A DNA stretch of 7,529 nucleotides. Source: Pseudomonadota bacterium (GTDB lineage Bacteria > Pseudomonadota > Alphaproteobacteria > Acetobacterales > Acetobacteraceae). Position numbers and translations under genes: made by a program. Under the pieces are notes generated by a model. The model had not been told where the DNA came from and ran no database searches. It saw only the letters and a list, made by a program, of their open reading frames with translations. Position 1 is the stretch's first letter; each line of letters begins with the position of its first letter. This document shows positions 1-6,270 of the stretch, one piece after another. Location of the stretch: NCBI GenBank assembly GCA_021845555.1, contig JAJZVS010000186.1, positions 1-7,529 on the forward strand. Direction: 5' to 3'.

Positions 1-359
1 TCGCGGGCGCAGATTTCGCGCAGTTCGGCCGCCGCGCCGCGCGCGGTGAGCACCGGCTTCACGATGTGGCGCGGGCGCGGGCAGGTGGCGAAGACGTGGT
101 GCAGGTCGCCCACCGCATCGGCCACGGTTTCATGCAGGGTGAGCGCATCGAGGATGCGGTCGGCGCCGGAGGCGTTGCGCCACGCCCTCTCCTGCGGCCA
201 GCCGTCGCGCGGCGCGACCAGGCGCAGGTGGAACAAGCCTCCGTTGGCCATCGCGCGCGCCACCGCGCCGATGTTATCGGCCAGTTGCGGACGCACCAGG
301 ATCACGACCGGGGCGTTGCCGATCGGGCCGATGTCGGCGCCACCCTCCTTTCCGGTCAT
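1..359 (-). CDS. trmJ: TrmJ-type tRNA 2'-O-methyltransferase (SPOUT/TrmH family), N-terminal part, cut by window edge
   Basis: The 119 visible codons read as the N-terminal half of an RNA methyltransferase of the TrmJ group, which 2'-O-methylates position 32 in the anticodon loop of some tRNAs with S-adenosylmethionine. The stretch VILVRPQLADNIGAVARAM (residues 19-37) is the family's opening strand and motif 1. N29 and R35 fall in the N-x-G-x3-R pattern, where the arginine is the conserved active-site residue. RLVAPRDGWP (46-55) and ASGADRILD (63-71) also fit. The C-terminal SAM-binding knot lies outside the window. The ATG overlaps the TGA of the upstream DUF305 gene as ATGA, implying translational coupling. 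No good Shine-Dalgarno site precedes it; oddly, an AAAGGAGG sits just downstream (344-351) with no usable start after it. The family is clear; the exact methylated nucleotide cannot be told from this half. Confidence 0.86.
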   Translation of the reverse strand, partial: MTGKEGGADIGPIGNAPVVILVRPQLADNIGAVARAMANGGLFHLRLVAPRDGWPQERAWRNASGADRILDALTLHETVADAVGDLHHVFATCPRPRHIVKPVLTARGAAAELREICAR

Positions 360-754
360 TTCCGGTGGTGCGCCTGCCAGCGGCGCATGAAGGCGATCTC
401 CCGCGTCTGCGCCTTGATGATGCGCCGTGCCAGCCGCTTCAGCGCCTTGTCGTGGCCGTAGCGCAGTTCCACCCGCGCCATGTCGATCGCGCCCTGGTGG
501 TGCGGGATCATGCCGGCGACGAAATCCTGGTCGGCATTCCCGGTGTAGGGGATGGCCATGCCGCGATCCATCTTCGCCATCGCCGCCTGATAGGCGCGGG
601 TGGAGGGCGCCGCTTCCGCCGCCGGCGCGCTGGCGGGCATCGCCATGCCGGGCATGGCGGCCGGGGCCGGCGGCGGGGCCGCGCTCGGAGCGGGTTGGGC
701 GAAGGCCGGCGCGGCGGCCAGTGCCAGCACGCACGCCATCAGGGACAGGCGCAT
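356..754 (-). CDS. Exported DUF305 family protein, probable metal (copper) binding
   Basis: This 132-residue protein has a Sec signal peptide: R2, a hydrophobic run to about residue 15, and probable cleavage after APAFA (19/20). A Pro/Ala-rich linker with the Met motif AMPGMAMPA (33-41) follows. The DUF305 domain spans about 53-127, with YTGNADQDF (70-78), the hallmark MIPHHQGAIDMA (82-93) and AQTREIAFM (115-123). Met and His are plentiful (M59, M62, M66, M82, H85, H86, M92, M123). Some family members bind copper in the periplasm; a copper role here is inference from family and composition. GGAGGAG at 763-769 lies 8 nt before the ATG and fixes the start. The gene begins 20 nt after cysS and overlaps trmJ by 4 nt, so it is probably co-transcribed with them although its product is exported. 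No copper gene is nearby to support the role. Confidence 0.9.
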   Translation of the reverse strand: MRLSLMACVLALAAAPAFAQPAPSAAPPPAPAAMPGMAMPASAPAAEAAPSTRAYQAAMAKMDRGMAIPYTGNADQDFVAGMIPHHQGAIDMARVELRYGHDKALKRLARRIIKAQTREIAFMRRWQAHHRK

Positions 755-774
755 AATCCTTGCTCCTCCAGGGG

Positions 775-2127
775 TCAGCCGGCGCGGCGCCAGGTGGTGC
801 CGCCCGCTCCGTCTTCCAGCACGATACCGCGTGATGCGAGCGCCGTGCGGATCGCGTCCGCGCGGGCAAAGTCGCGGGCCTTGCGCGCGGCCAGCCGTTC
901 GGCGATGGCGGCCTCGATCGCCGCCGCGTCGTCGCCGCCGCCGCGGAACCAGGCGGCGGGATCGGCGCCCAGCAGCCCCAGCACGGCGCCCGCGGCGCGC
1001 AGGCCGGCCGCCGCCTCCCGGTCACCGCCCAGCGCCGCGTCCGCCAGCGCGTGCATCGCCGCCAGCGCACCCGGCGTGTTGAGGTCCTCGCACAGCGCCG
1101 CCAGCACCGGCGCCGGGATCTCGGGCGAGGCCGGCGCGTCCGGCGCCATCTCCAGCGCACGATAGAAGCGGTCGAGCTCCCGCCGCGCCTCCCCCAGCGC
1201 CGCTTCGGTGAAATCCAGCGCGGCGCGGTAGTGCGTCTTCAGCAGCAGCAGCCGGATCGCCTCCCCCGGCGCCAGCGCCAGCACGTCGCGCACGGTGCGG
1301 AAATTGCCGAGGCTTTTCGACATCTTCTCGCCGTTCACCAGCAGCATGCCGTTGTGCATCCACAGCCGGGCGAAGCCGCCGTGCGGGAAGGCGCACAGGC
1401 TTTGCGCGCGCTCGTTCTCGTGATGCGGGAAGATCAGGTCCTGGCCGCCGCCGTGGATGTCGAAGGTCTCGCCCAGATAGCGCCAGGACATCGCCGAGCA
1501 TTCGATGTGCCAGCCCGGCCGGCCGCGGCCCCACGGGCTGTCCCAGCCGGGTTGCTCGGGCGTGGAGGGCTTCCACAGCACGAAATCGCCCGCATCGCGC
1601 TTGTACGGCGCCACCTCGACCCGCGCCCCGGCCAGCAGTTCGCGCGGGGAGCGGCCGGACAGATGGCCGTAGTCGGCGAAGCTGTGCACCGAGAACAGCA
1701 CATGCCCCTCGGCGGCATAGGCGTGGCCGGAGGCGATCAGCCGTTCGATCAACGCGATCATCTCGGCGATATGCTGGGTCGCGGCGGGTTCGACATCCGG
1801 CGGCAGGGCGCCGAGTTCGGCCATGTCGGCATGGAAATCCGCCGTGGTGCGCGCGGTGATGGCGCCGATCGCCTCGCCGGTCGCAGCGGCGCGGGCGTTG
1901 ATCTTGTCGTCCACGTCGGTGATGTTGCGCACGTAGGTGACGCGCGGATAGAGCCGGCGCAGGAGCCGCGCCAGCACGTCGAACACCACCACCGGGCGCG
2001 CGTTGCCGAGATGCGCGAGGTCATAGACCGTCGGCCCGCACACATACATGCGGACATGCGTGGGATCGAGCGGGACGAACGCCTCCCGCTTGCGGGTCAG
2101 GCTGTTGTGCAGGAACAGGGTCGGCAT
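775..2127 (-). CDS. cysS: Cysteinyl-tRNA synthetase
   Basis: This class I aminoacyl-tRNA synthetase charges tRNA-Cys with cysteine in the cytoplasm using ATP. At 450 residues it is close to the 461 of E. coli CysRS and appears complete. The HIGH-type signature is HLGN (39-42) within PTVYDLAHLGNAR, and the KMSKS loop is at 268-272 in GEKMSKSLGN. The expected zinc ligands are all present: C30 in VCGPTVYD, C210 in WHIECSAMS, and H235 and E239 in FPHHENE. ITDVDDKI (69-76) and the C-terminal GTTWR are also typical. The start is fixed by the normal N-terminus (LFLHNSLTRKREAFVPL), since the next Met is residue 27. No clear Shine-Dalgarno site precedes it; a small hairpin occupies that place (2130-2143). 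The gene lies 42 nt after the nitrilase, in the same frame, and 20 nt before the DUF305 gene. Confidence 0.98.
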   Translation of the reverse strand: MPTLFLHNSLTRKREAFVPLDPTHVRMYVCGPTVYDLAHLGNARPVVVFDVLARLLRRLYPRVTYVRNITDVDDKINARAAATGEAIGAITARTTADFHADMAELGALPPDVEPAATQHIAEMIALIERLIASGHAYAAEGHVLFSVHSFADYGHLSGRSPRELLAGARVEVAPYKRDAGDFVLWKPSTPEQPGWDSPWGRGRPGWHIECSAMSWRYLGETFDIHGGGQDLIFPHHENERAQSLCAFPHGGFARLWMHNGMLLVNGEKMSKSLGNFRTVRDVLALAPGEAIRLLLLKTHYRAALDFTEAALGEARRELDRFYRALEMAPDAPASPEIPAPVLAALCEDLNTPGALAAMHALADAALGGDREAAAGLRAAGAVLGLLGADPAAWFRGGGDDAAAIEAAIAERLAARKARDFARADAIRTALASRGIVLEDGAGGTTWRRAG

Positions 2128-2129
2128 GC

Positions 2130-2143
2130 GGCGCTTCTGCGCC
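2130..2143 (-). promoter_or_regulatory. Short hairpin directly upstream of the cysS start codon
   Basis: On the minus strand the sequence GGCGC-AGAA-GCGCC forms a perfect 5-bp GC stem with a 4-nt loop that ends 2 nt before the cysS ATG. It takes the position where a Shine-Dalgarno site would normally be, and no GGAGG-like sequence is seen nearby. It is not followed by a T run on this strand, so it is not an intrinsic terminator of the nitrilase gene. An effect on cysS translation is inference. Confidence 0.35.
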
Positions 2144-2169
2144 GTCCGGGGCGGTTTTTCAACGCCGGC

Positions 2170-3180
2170 CTATTCCAGGGCGGGGCCGGCCGGCGGCGCC
2201 GGCGGGTCGAGGAACGTGACCGGGCGGAGCGCGGCCCGGTTCACCCGCAGGTCGAACACGTCGAACCGGTTGTAGCCGCCGACCACGTCGTGGAACTGCT
2301 TCGGCTCCACGCAGGCGGACAGATCGAGCGTGGCATAGAGCAGCCCCTCGCGGTCGGAGAGTTCGGCCCCGACCGGCTCCCCGGTTGGCCCCACCACCAT
2401 CGACACGCCGCGCGGGGAGCGTTCCAGCACCTCCCGCGCGGCCGGATCCTCCGCACCGATCGCCTCCAGGCTGGCGGCATCCAGGTAGGCGGCCGCCACC
2501 ACGGTGAACGCCTTGGCCTCGAAACTGTGGGCGCCGGCGCGGATGCGGATCGCCGCGCCCAGATCGTAATTGCCGTCCAGCCCGGGGTCGCGCGTCGGCC
2601 AGACCGGGGGGTAGGAGGCGATGTGGATCTGCTCGCCTTCGGCCATCAGCGCGAAGCGGGCCAGCGGGTTGGTGTTCTCCCCGCAGATCAGCATGCCGAT
2701 GCGCCCGATCGGGGTGGCAGAGACGCGCAGCCCGGCGCCGTCGCCGTTCGCCCAGACCAGCTTTTCATAGAAGGTGGGCACCAGCTTGCGGTGGTGGTTC
2801 AGGATCGCGCCGTCCGCGCCGATCAGCACGTTGGCGTTCCAGATGCAGCCGAGGCTCGCCGCGGTGCCCTCGTTGAACCCCAGCGAGACGAAGATGCCGT
2901 GCCGCCGCGCGGTCTCGCGCAAGCGGGCCAGCTCCGGCCCGTCGATCCGCAGGCTGCCGGCGGCGAGGCGGCGGAAGAAGCCGTGGTTGTGGATCGGCGC
3001 GCGCACCCCGGCCCAAAGCGGGAAGGCGGGGATGAAGGTCTCCGGGAAGGCGATCAGCCGCGCGCCGTGGCGGGCGGCCTCGGCGATCAGATCGCAGGCC
3101 TTGTCGGTGGTGCGCGGCGTGTCGAGGAAGACCGGCGCGACATGGGCGCAGGCAACCGGAACGCTGGGAAGCTCGGACAT
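2170..3180 (-). CDS. Nitrilase (carbon-nitrogen hydrolase superfamily, branch 1)
   Basis: This predicted 336-residue cytoplasmic enzyme hydrolyses organic nitriles to carboxylic acid and ammonia. The catalytic residues are visible: E47 in AFPETFIPAFPLW, K132 in HHRKLVPTFYEK with the second glutamate E139, and the nucleophile C166 in MLICGENTNPLARF. The GENTNPLA context and the C-terminal GGYNRFDVFDLRVNR match true nitrilases of the aliphatic/aromatic/arylacetonitrile type rather than amidases or NAD synthetase domains. The length fits that branch. The reading frame is open to 3378, but I chose the ATG at 3178-3180 because GAGG lies 6 nt upstream (3187-3190) and MSELPSVPVACAHVAPVFLD is a normal family N-terminus. 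The substrate cannot be read from the sequence: aryl nitriles, aliphatic nitriles and cyanide-derived compounds such as beta-cyanoalanine are all possible. The gene is divergent from soeABC and leads into cysS; its stop is TAG, whereas the other visible stops are TGA. Confidence 0.93.
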   Translation of the reverse strand: MSELPSVPVACAHVAPVFLDTPRTTDKACDLIAEAARHGARLIAFPETFIPAFPLWAGVRAPIHNHGFFRRLAAGSLRIDGPELARLRETARRHGIFVSLGFNEGTAASLGCIWNANVLIGADGAILNHHRKLVPTFYEKLVWANGDGAGLRVSATPIGRIGMLICGENTNPLARFALMAEGEQIHIASYPPVWPTRDPGLDGNYDLGAAIRIRAGAHSFEAKAFTVVAAAYLDAASLEAIGAEDPAAREVLERSPRGVSMVVGPTGEPVGAELSDREGLLYATLDLSACVEPKQFHDVVGGYNRFDVFDLRVNRAALRPVTFLDPPAPPAGPALE

Positions 3181-3186
3181 CGGGGA

Positions 3187-3190
3187 CCTC
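3187..3190 (-). promoter_or_regulatory. Ribosome binding site deciding the nitrilase start
   Basis: GAGG on the minus strand lies 6 nt before the ATG at 3178-3180. It supports this start over the 66-codon upstream extension of the open frame, which would run back across the whole divergent control region. Confidence 0.6.
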
Positions 3191-3281
3191 GCGGGAGCGG
3201 GGCGACACGGCGGCGGCTTCACTCTCCCCGTCGCACCCCGGACGAAAGGAATGTTCCGCCCGCCCCGGCGCCGCAGCAAGT

Positions 3282-3294
3282 CATGGCGGCCATG
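3282..3294. repeat. 13-bp palindrome CATGGC-G-GCCATG, possible operator
   Basis: Two perfect 6-bp arms flank a single central base. The site lies in the divergent region about 70 bp upstream of the soeA start and overlaps the only -35-like hexamer seen for the nitrilase gene. The symmetry is directly visible; operator function is inference. It matches no regulator site that I can name. Confidence 0.4.
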
Positions 3295-3308
3295 CCCCCG
3301 ATGAGGGG

Positions 3309-3338
3309 TTGCCCTGCGCCGGACACCGTTCCAATAAA
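3309..3338 (+). promoter_or_regulatory. Candidate sigma-70-type promoter for soeABC
   Basis: TTGCCC (3309-3314) and AATAAA (3333-3338) are separated by 18 nt, and each matches 4 of 6 bases of the sigma-70 consensus. The -10-like element is the most AT-rich point of the region. Initiation near 3345 would leave a leader of under 20 nt that still carries the GGAGG. The match is weak and the promoter unproven. Confidence 0.3.
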
Positions 3339-3350
3339 TGCTTGCAGGGC
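3311..3350. repeat. 7-bp inverted repeat GCCCTGC/GCAGGGC flanking the candidate soeA -10 element
   Basis: The arms at 3311-3317 and 3344-3350 are perfect reverse complements separated by 26 nt, with centres 33 bp apart, about three helical turns. The right arm touches the GGAGG ribosome binding site of soeA. The repeat could be an operator spanning the -10 element, or a leader hairpin if transcription begins upstream of 3311. The symmetry is seen; the function is inference. Confidence 0.4.
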
Positions 3351-3355
3351 GGAGG
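3351..3355 (+). promoter_or_regulatory. Ribosome binding site deciding the soeA start
   Basis: GGAGG lies 7 nt before the ATG at 3363-3365, ideal spacing. It favours this start over a TTG at 3309 that would add 18 unlikely residues. A two-codon reading frame ATG-GCA-TGA at 3358-3366 overlaps the soeA ATG, but its own ATG is only 2 nt from the GGAGG and so is poorly placed. Confidence 0.7.
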
Positions 3356-3362
3356 CAATGGC

Positions 3363-6263
3363 ATGACGGACGCGGCATCGGGGCGAACGAGCGGGTTTAC
3401 CCGCCCGGTGGAACGGATCGACCCCTCGCCGCCGGTGAGCGATTCCGTCAAGCCGACCACCTGCTACATGTGCGCCTGCCGCTGCGGCATCCGCGTGCAT
3501 CTGCAGGACGGCCGCATCCGCTACATCGAGGGCAACCCCGACCATCCGGTGAACCGCGGCGTGATCTGCGCCAAGGGCTCCGCCGGCATCATGCAGCACT
3601 ACTCCCCCGCGCGGCTGTCCAAGCCGCTGCTGCGGGTGGGCGAGCGCGGCGCCGGCGACTTCAAGGAAATCGAGTGGGAGGAGGCGCTCTCCCTCGCCAC
3701 CGAATGGCTCGGCCGGATCAGGGCCACCGAACCGCGCAAGCTCGCGCTGTTCACCGGGCGCGACCAGAGCCAGTCCTTCACCGGCTGGTGGGCCAAGCAG
3801 TTCGGCACGCCCAATTTCGCCGCGCATGGCGGGTTCTGCTCGGTCAACATGGCGGCCGCCGGCCTCTATTCCATCGCCGGCAGCTTCTGGGAGTTCGGCG
3901 AGCCGGACTGGGAGCGGACCAAATACCTGCTGATGTTCGGCGTCGCCGAGGATCACGACTCCAACCCGATCAAGATCGGGCTCGCCAAGCTGAAGGGCCG
4001 CGGCGCGAAGTTCGTCTCGGTCAATCCCGTCAAGACCGGCTACTCGGCGATCGCCGATGAGTTCGTGGGCATCCGCCCCGGCACCGACGGGCTGTTCGTG
4101 CTGGCGCTGGTGCATGAACTGCTGCGCGCCGACCGGATCGATCTCGATTTCCTGGTGCGCTACACCAACGCCGCCTGGCTGGTGATCCACGCGCCCGGCA
4201 CCGAGCGGGACGGGCTGTTCGCGCGCGACGACAAGGGCCGCCCGCTCGCCTGGGATCGCACCACGGGCGCGGCGATCGACGCCGCCACGCCGGGCATGGC
4301 CCCGCAAGTGGTGGGCGAGGTGCGGCTGGCCGACGGCACCGCCGCCTACCCGGTGTTCCACAAACTGGCGGAACGCTACCTGGACGGCGCCTATGCGCCC
4401 GAAGCGGTGGCGACGCGCTGCGGCGTGTCGGCCGAGAGCATCCGCCGCATCGCCGCCGAGATCGCGGATGTGGCGTTCGACCAGGCGATCGAACTCGACC
4501 AGCCCTGGACCGATACCGCCGGGCGGACGCATCCGAAGATGCTCGGCCGGCCGGTAGCGATGCATGCGATGCGCGGGATTTCCGCCCATTCGAACGGGTT
4601 CCACACCTGCCGGGCGATCCATCTGTTGCAGATGCTGCTGGGCGCGGTCGATACGCCCGGCTCCTGGCGCTACAAATCGCCGTTCCCGAAGCCGATCCCC
4701 GGCGGACCGCCGCCGGCCGGCAAGGGCGCCAAGCCCGACACCATGCTGGGCGGCATGCCGCTCGGCAGCCCGCGCGGGCCGGAGGACCTGCTGATCGAGG
4801 CGGACGGCGGCGCGGTGCGCATCGACAAGGCGTTCACCTGGGACGCGCCGATGGCGCTGCACGGGATGATGCACACGGTGATCGCCAACGCCCATGCCGG
4901 CGATCCGTACAAGATCGACACGCTGTTCATGTACATGGCCAACATGGCCTGGAACTCGTCGATGAACCCCGGCGAGGCCGCGCGCATGCTGGCCGACAAG
5001 GACCCGGCCACCGGCGCGTACCGCATCCCGCACGTGATCTATTCGGATGCCTATTCGTCCGAGATGGTGGCCTATGCGGATCTGGTGTTTCCCGACACCA
5101 CCTATCTGGAGCGTTGGGACTGCGTCTCCCTGCTCGATCGCCCGATCGGCAGCCCGGAGGGGCCGGCGGATTCGATCCGCCAGCCGATCCTGCCGCCCGA
5201 TCGCGACGTGCGCCCGTTCCAGGACGTGCTGGTCGAACTGGGTGCGCGGCTGAAGCTGCCCGGCTTCGTCACCGAGACCGGTGCGCCCACCTACAAGAGC
5301 TACGCCGATTATATCGTCAACCACCAGCGCCGCCCCGGCGTCGGCCCGCTGGCCGGGTTCCGCGGCGCGGACGGCAGCGCGGACGGCGTCGGCGCACCGA
5401 ACCCCGACCAGTTGCAACGCTACGTCGCCAACGGCGCGTTCTGGTCGTACCACCATCCGCCCGAGGCGCTCTATTACAAGCACGCCAACGCCGCCTATCT
5501 GGCGGATGCCAAGCGGCTCGGCCTGATCGACTCCACCGATCAGATCGTGTTGCAGCTGTACAGCGAGCCGTTGCAGAAGTTCCGCCTCGCCGCGGAGGGC
5601 TTCGGCCCGGTGCAGCCGCCCGAGTCGCACCGGGCGCGCATCCGGCAGTATTTCGACCCGCTGCCGATCTGGTATGTGCCGTTCGAGCAGGCGGCGGTCT
5701 CGCAGGCGGCGTATCCGCTGCACGCGATCACCCAGCGGCCGATGGCGATGTACCATTCCTGGCACTCGCAGAACGCCTGGCTGCGGCAGATCTATGGCGA
5801 CAACCGGCTGTACATGAACCGCGCCACCGCCCATGCGCTCGGCATCGCCGACGACGACTGGGTGTGGGCGATCAGCCGCACCGGGCGGGTGAAGGCGCGG
5901 GTGCGGCTGATGGAGGGGGTGAACCCCGATACGGTCTGGACCTGGAACGCCATCGGCAAGCGCCGCGGCGCCTGGAACCTGTCCGCCGACGCGCCGGAAT
6001 CGCGCAAGGGCTTTCTGCTCAACCACGTGATCTCGGAGTTCCTGCCACCCGAGGACGGGCTGCGCCACGCGAACGCCGATCCGGTCACCGGCCAGGCGGC
6101 GTGGTACGATCTTCGCGTGCGGGTCGAGAAGGCGGATGCGCGGGAGGAGACGGACCCGCACCCGGTCGCGATCGGCCGCCCGCCGGGGCAGAAACGCCCG
6201 CCGGGCATCCTCCGCTACGCCGCCTCTCTTCCCCCTGCCTCCTCTTCCTCCGGCGCGGAGTGA
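3363..6263 (+). CDS. soeA: Molybdopterin oxidoreductase catalytic subunit, probable sulfite dehydrogenase SoeA
   Basis: This 966-residue subunit belongs to the DMSO reductase / complex-iron-sulfur molybdoenzyme family. It probably oxidises sulfite to sulfate in the cytoplasm at a Mo-bis(pyranopterin guanine dinucleotide) centre. An N-terminal [4Fe-4S] domain (about 30-85) has ligands C34, C37, C41 and C69 (CYMCACRC ... GVICAKG). The molybdopterin core follows to about residue 620. C159 in HGGFCSVN stands where polysulfide/thiosulfate-reductase-type enzymes carry the Mo-ligating cysteine. The dinucleotide-binding domain starts near YPLHAITQRP (784) and runs to about 905. The last 35 or so residues are Pro/Ser-rich. 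There is no twin-arginine or Sec signal, unlike PhsA, PsrA or TtrA, so a cytoplasmic site is expected. Start choice rests on GGAGG at 3351-3355. It is followed 7 nt later by soeB. The SoeA assignment rests on recalled family resemblance (TGRDQSQSFTGWW, AEDHDSNPIK) plus the DmsC-type partner; another sulfur oxyanion substrate is the main alternative. Confidence 0.85.
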   Translation: MTDAASGRTSGFTRPVERIDPSPPVSDSVKPTTCYMCACRCGIRVHLQDGRIRYIEGNPDHPVNRGVICAKGSAGIMQHYSPARLSKPLLRVGERGAGDFKEIEWEEALSLATEWLGRIRATEPRKLALFTGRDQSQSFTGWWAKQFGTPNFAAHGGFCSVNMAAAGLYSIAGSFWEFGEPDWERTKYLLMFGVAEDHDSNPIKIGLAKLKGRGAKFVSVNPVKTGYSAIADEFVGIRPGTDGLFVLALVHELLRADRIDLDFLVRYTNAAWLVIHAPGTERDGLFARDDKGRPLAWDRTTGAAIDAATPGMAPQVVGEVRLADGTAAYPVFHKLAERYLDGAYAPEAVATRCGVSAESIRRIAAEIADVAFDQAIELDQPWTDTAGRTHPKMLGRPVAMHAMRGISAHSNGFHTCRAIHLLQMLLGAVDTPGSWRYKSPFPKPIPGGPPPAGKGAKPDTMLGGMPLGSPRGPEDLLIEADGGAVRIDKAFTWDAPMALHGMMHTVIANAHAGDPYKIDTLFMYMANMAWNSSMNPGEAARMLADKDPATGAYRIPHVIYSDAYSSEMVAYADLVFPDTTYLERWDCVSLLDRPIGSPEGPADSIRQPILPPDRDVRPFQDVLVELGARLKLPGFVTETGAPTYKSYADYIVNHQRRPGVGPLAGFRGADGSADGVGAPNPDQLQRYVANGAFWSYHHPPEALYYKHANAAYLADAKRLGLIDSTDQIVLQLYSEPLQKFRLAAEGFGPVQPPESHRARIRQYFDPLPIWYVPFEQAAVSQAAYPLHAITQRPMAMYHSWHSQNAWLRQIYGDNRLYMNRATAHALGIADDDWVWAISRTGRVKARVRLMEGVNPDTVWTWNAIGKRRGAWNLSADAPESRKGFLLNHVISEFLPPEDGLRHANADPVTGQAAWYDLRVRVEKADAREETDPHPVAIGRPPGQKRPPGILRYAASLPPASSSSGAE
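6223..6251 (+). other. Polypyrimidine tract at the 3' end of soeA
   Basis: Twenty-eight of 29 bases are C or T, the only exception being G6237. It encodes the low-complexity end of SoeA (around SLPPASSSS) and stops about 20 nt before the soeB start. In the transcript it is a C-rich, nearly G-free stretch in otherwise G-rich RNA. It may reflect only Ser/Pro codons, or act as a Rho-loading or S1-binding segment. Confidence 0.45.
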
Positions 6264-6270
6264 TCGCCGC

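Larger units (their letters stand above)
3181..3362. promoter_or_regulatory. Divergent control region between nitrilase and soeABC
   Basis: This 182-nt non-coding stretch must hold the promoters of both transcription units unless they are read from further away. It contains three inverted repeats: GGAA-TG-TTCC at 3248-3257, CATGGC-G-GCCATG at 3282-3294, and GCCCTGC/GCAGGGC at 3311-3317 and 3344-3350. A small AT-rich island at 3329-3341 stands out in otherwise GC-rich sequence. For the nitrilase, the best -35-like hexamer I can find is TTGCTG (3277-3282, minus strand), but its partner 17 nt downstream (GAACAT) is poor. No known regulator's operator is recognised. Confidence 0.6.

Noticed and set aside
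731..754. Lipobox-like LMAC at residues 5-8 of the DUF305 signal peptide
   Set aside because: The hydrophobic stretch before the cysteine is too short for a lipoprotein signal, and a standard AFA cleavage site follows at residues 17-19.
66..1165. Several plus-strand open frames opposite trmJ, DUF305 and cysS
   Set aside because: All are Arg/Ala/Pro-rich and lie opposite genes with recognised domains; none has a convincing product or ribosome binding site.
2142..2159. Terminator-like stem followed by TTTTT on the plus strand between nitrilase and cysS
   Set aside because: The stem is only about 5 bp with a G-U pair, and no plus-strand gene ends here; on the minus strand, where the genes lie, no T run follows.
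3309..3362. TTG start adding 18 residues to SoeA
   Set aside because: The added residues translate the promoter and ribosome binding site region; the ATG at 3363 has GGAGG 7 nt upstream.
1051..3366. 771-codon open frame on the plus strand, antisense to cysS and the nitrilase
   Set aside because: It spans two genes with intact catalytic motifs plus the intergenic region, has no motif of its own and has the low-complexity composition of a shadow frame.
3181..3378. 66-codon N-terminal extension of the nitrilase
   Set aside because: It would run through the divergent promoter region and past the soeA start, has no family similarity, and the internal ATG at 3178-3180 has a GAGG at good spacing.
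6136..6270. 45-codon upstream extension of SoeB within soeA
   Set aside because: It is an Arg/Ala/Pro-rich shadow of the soeA end; the family N-terminus begins at the ATG at 6271.
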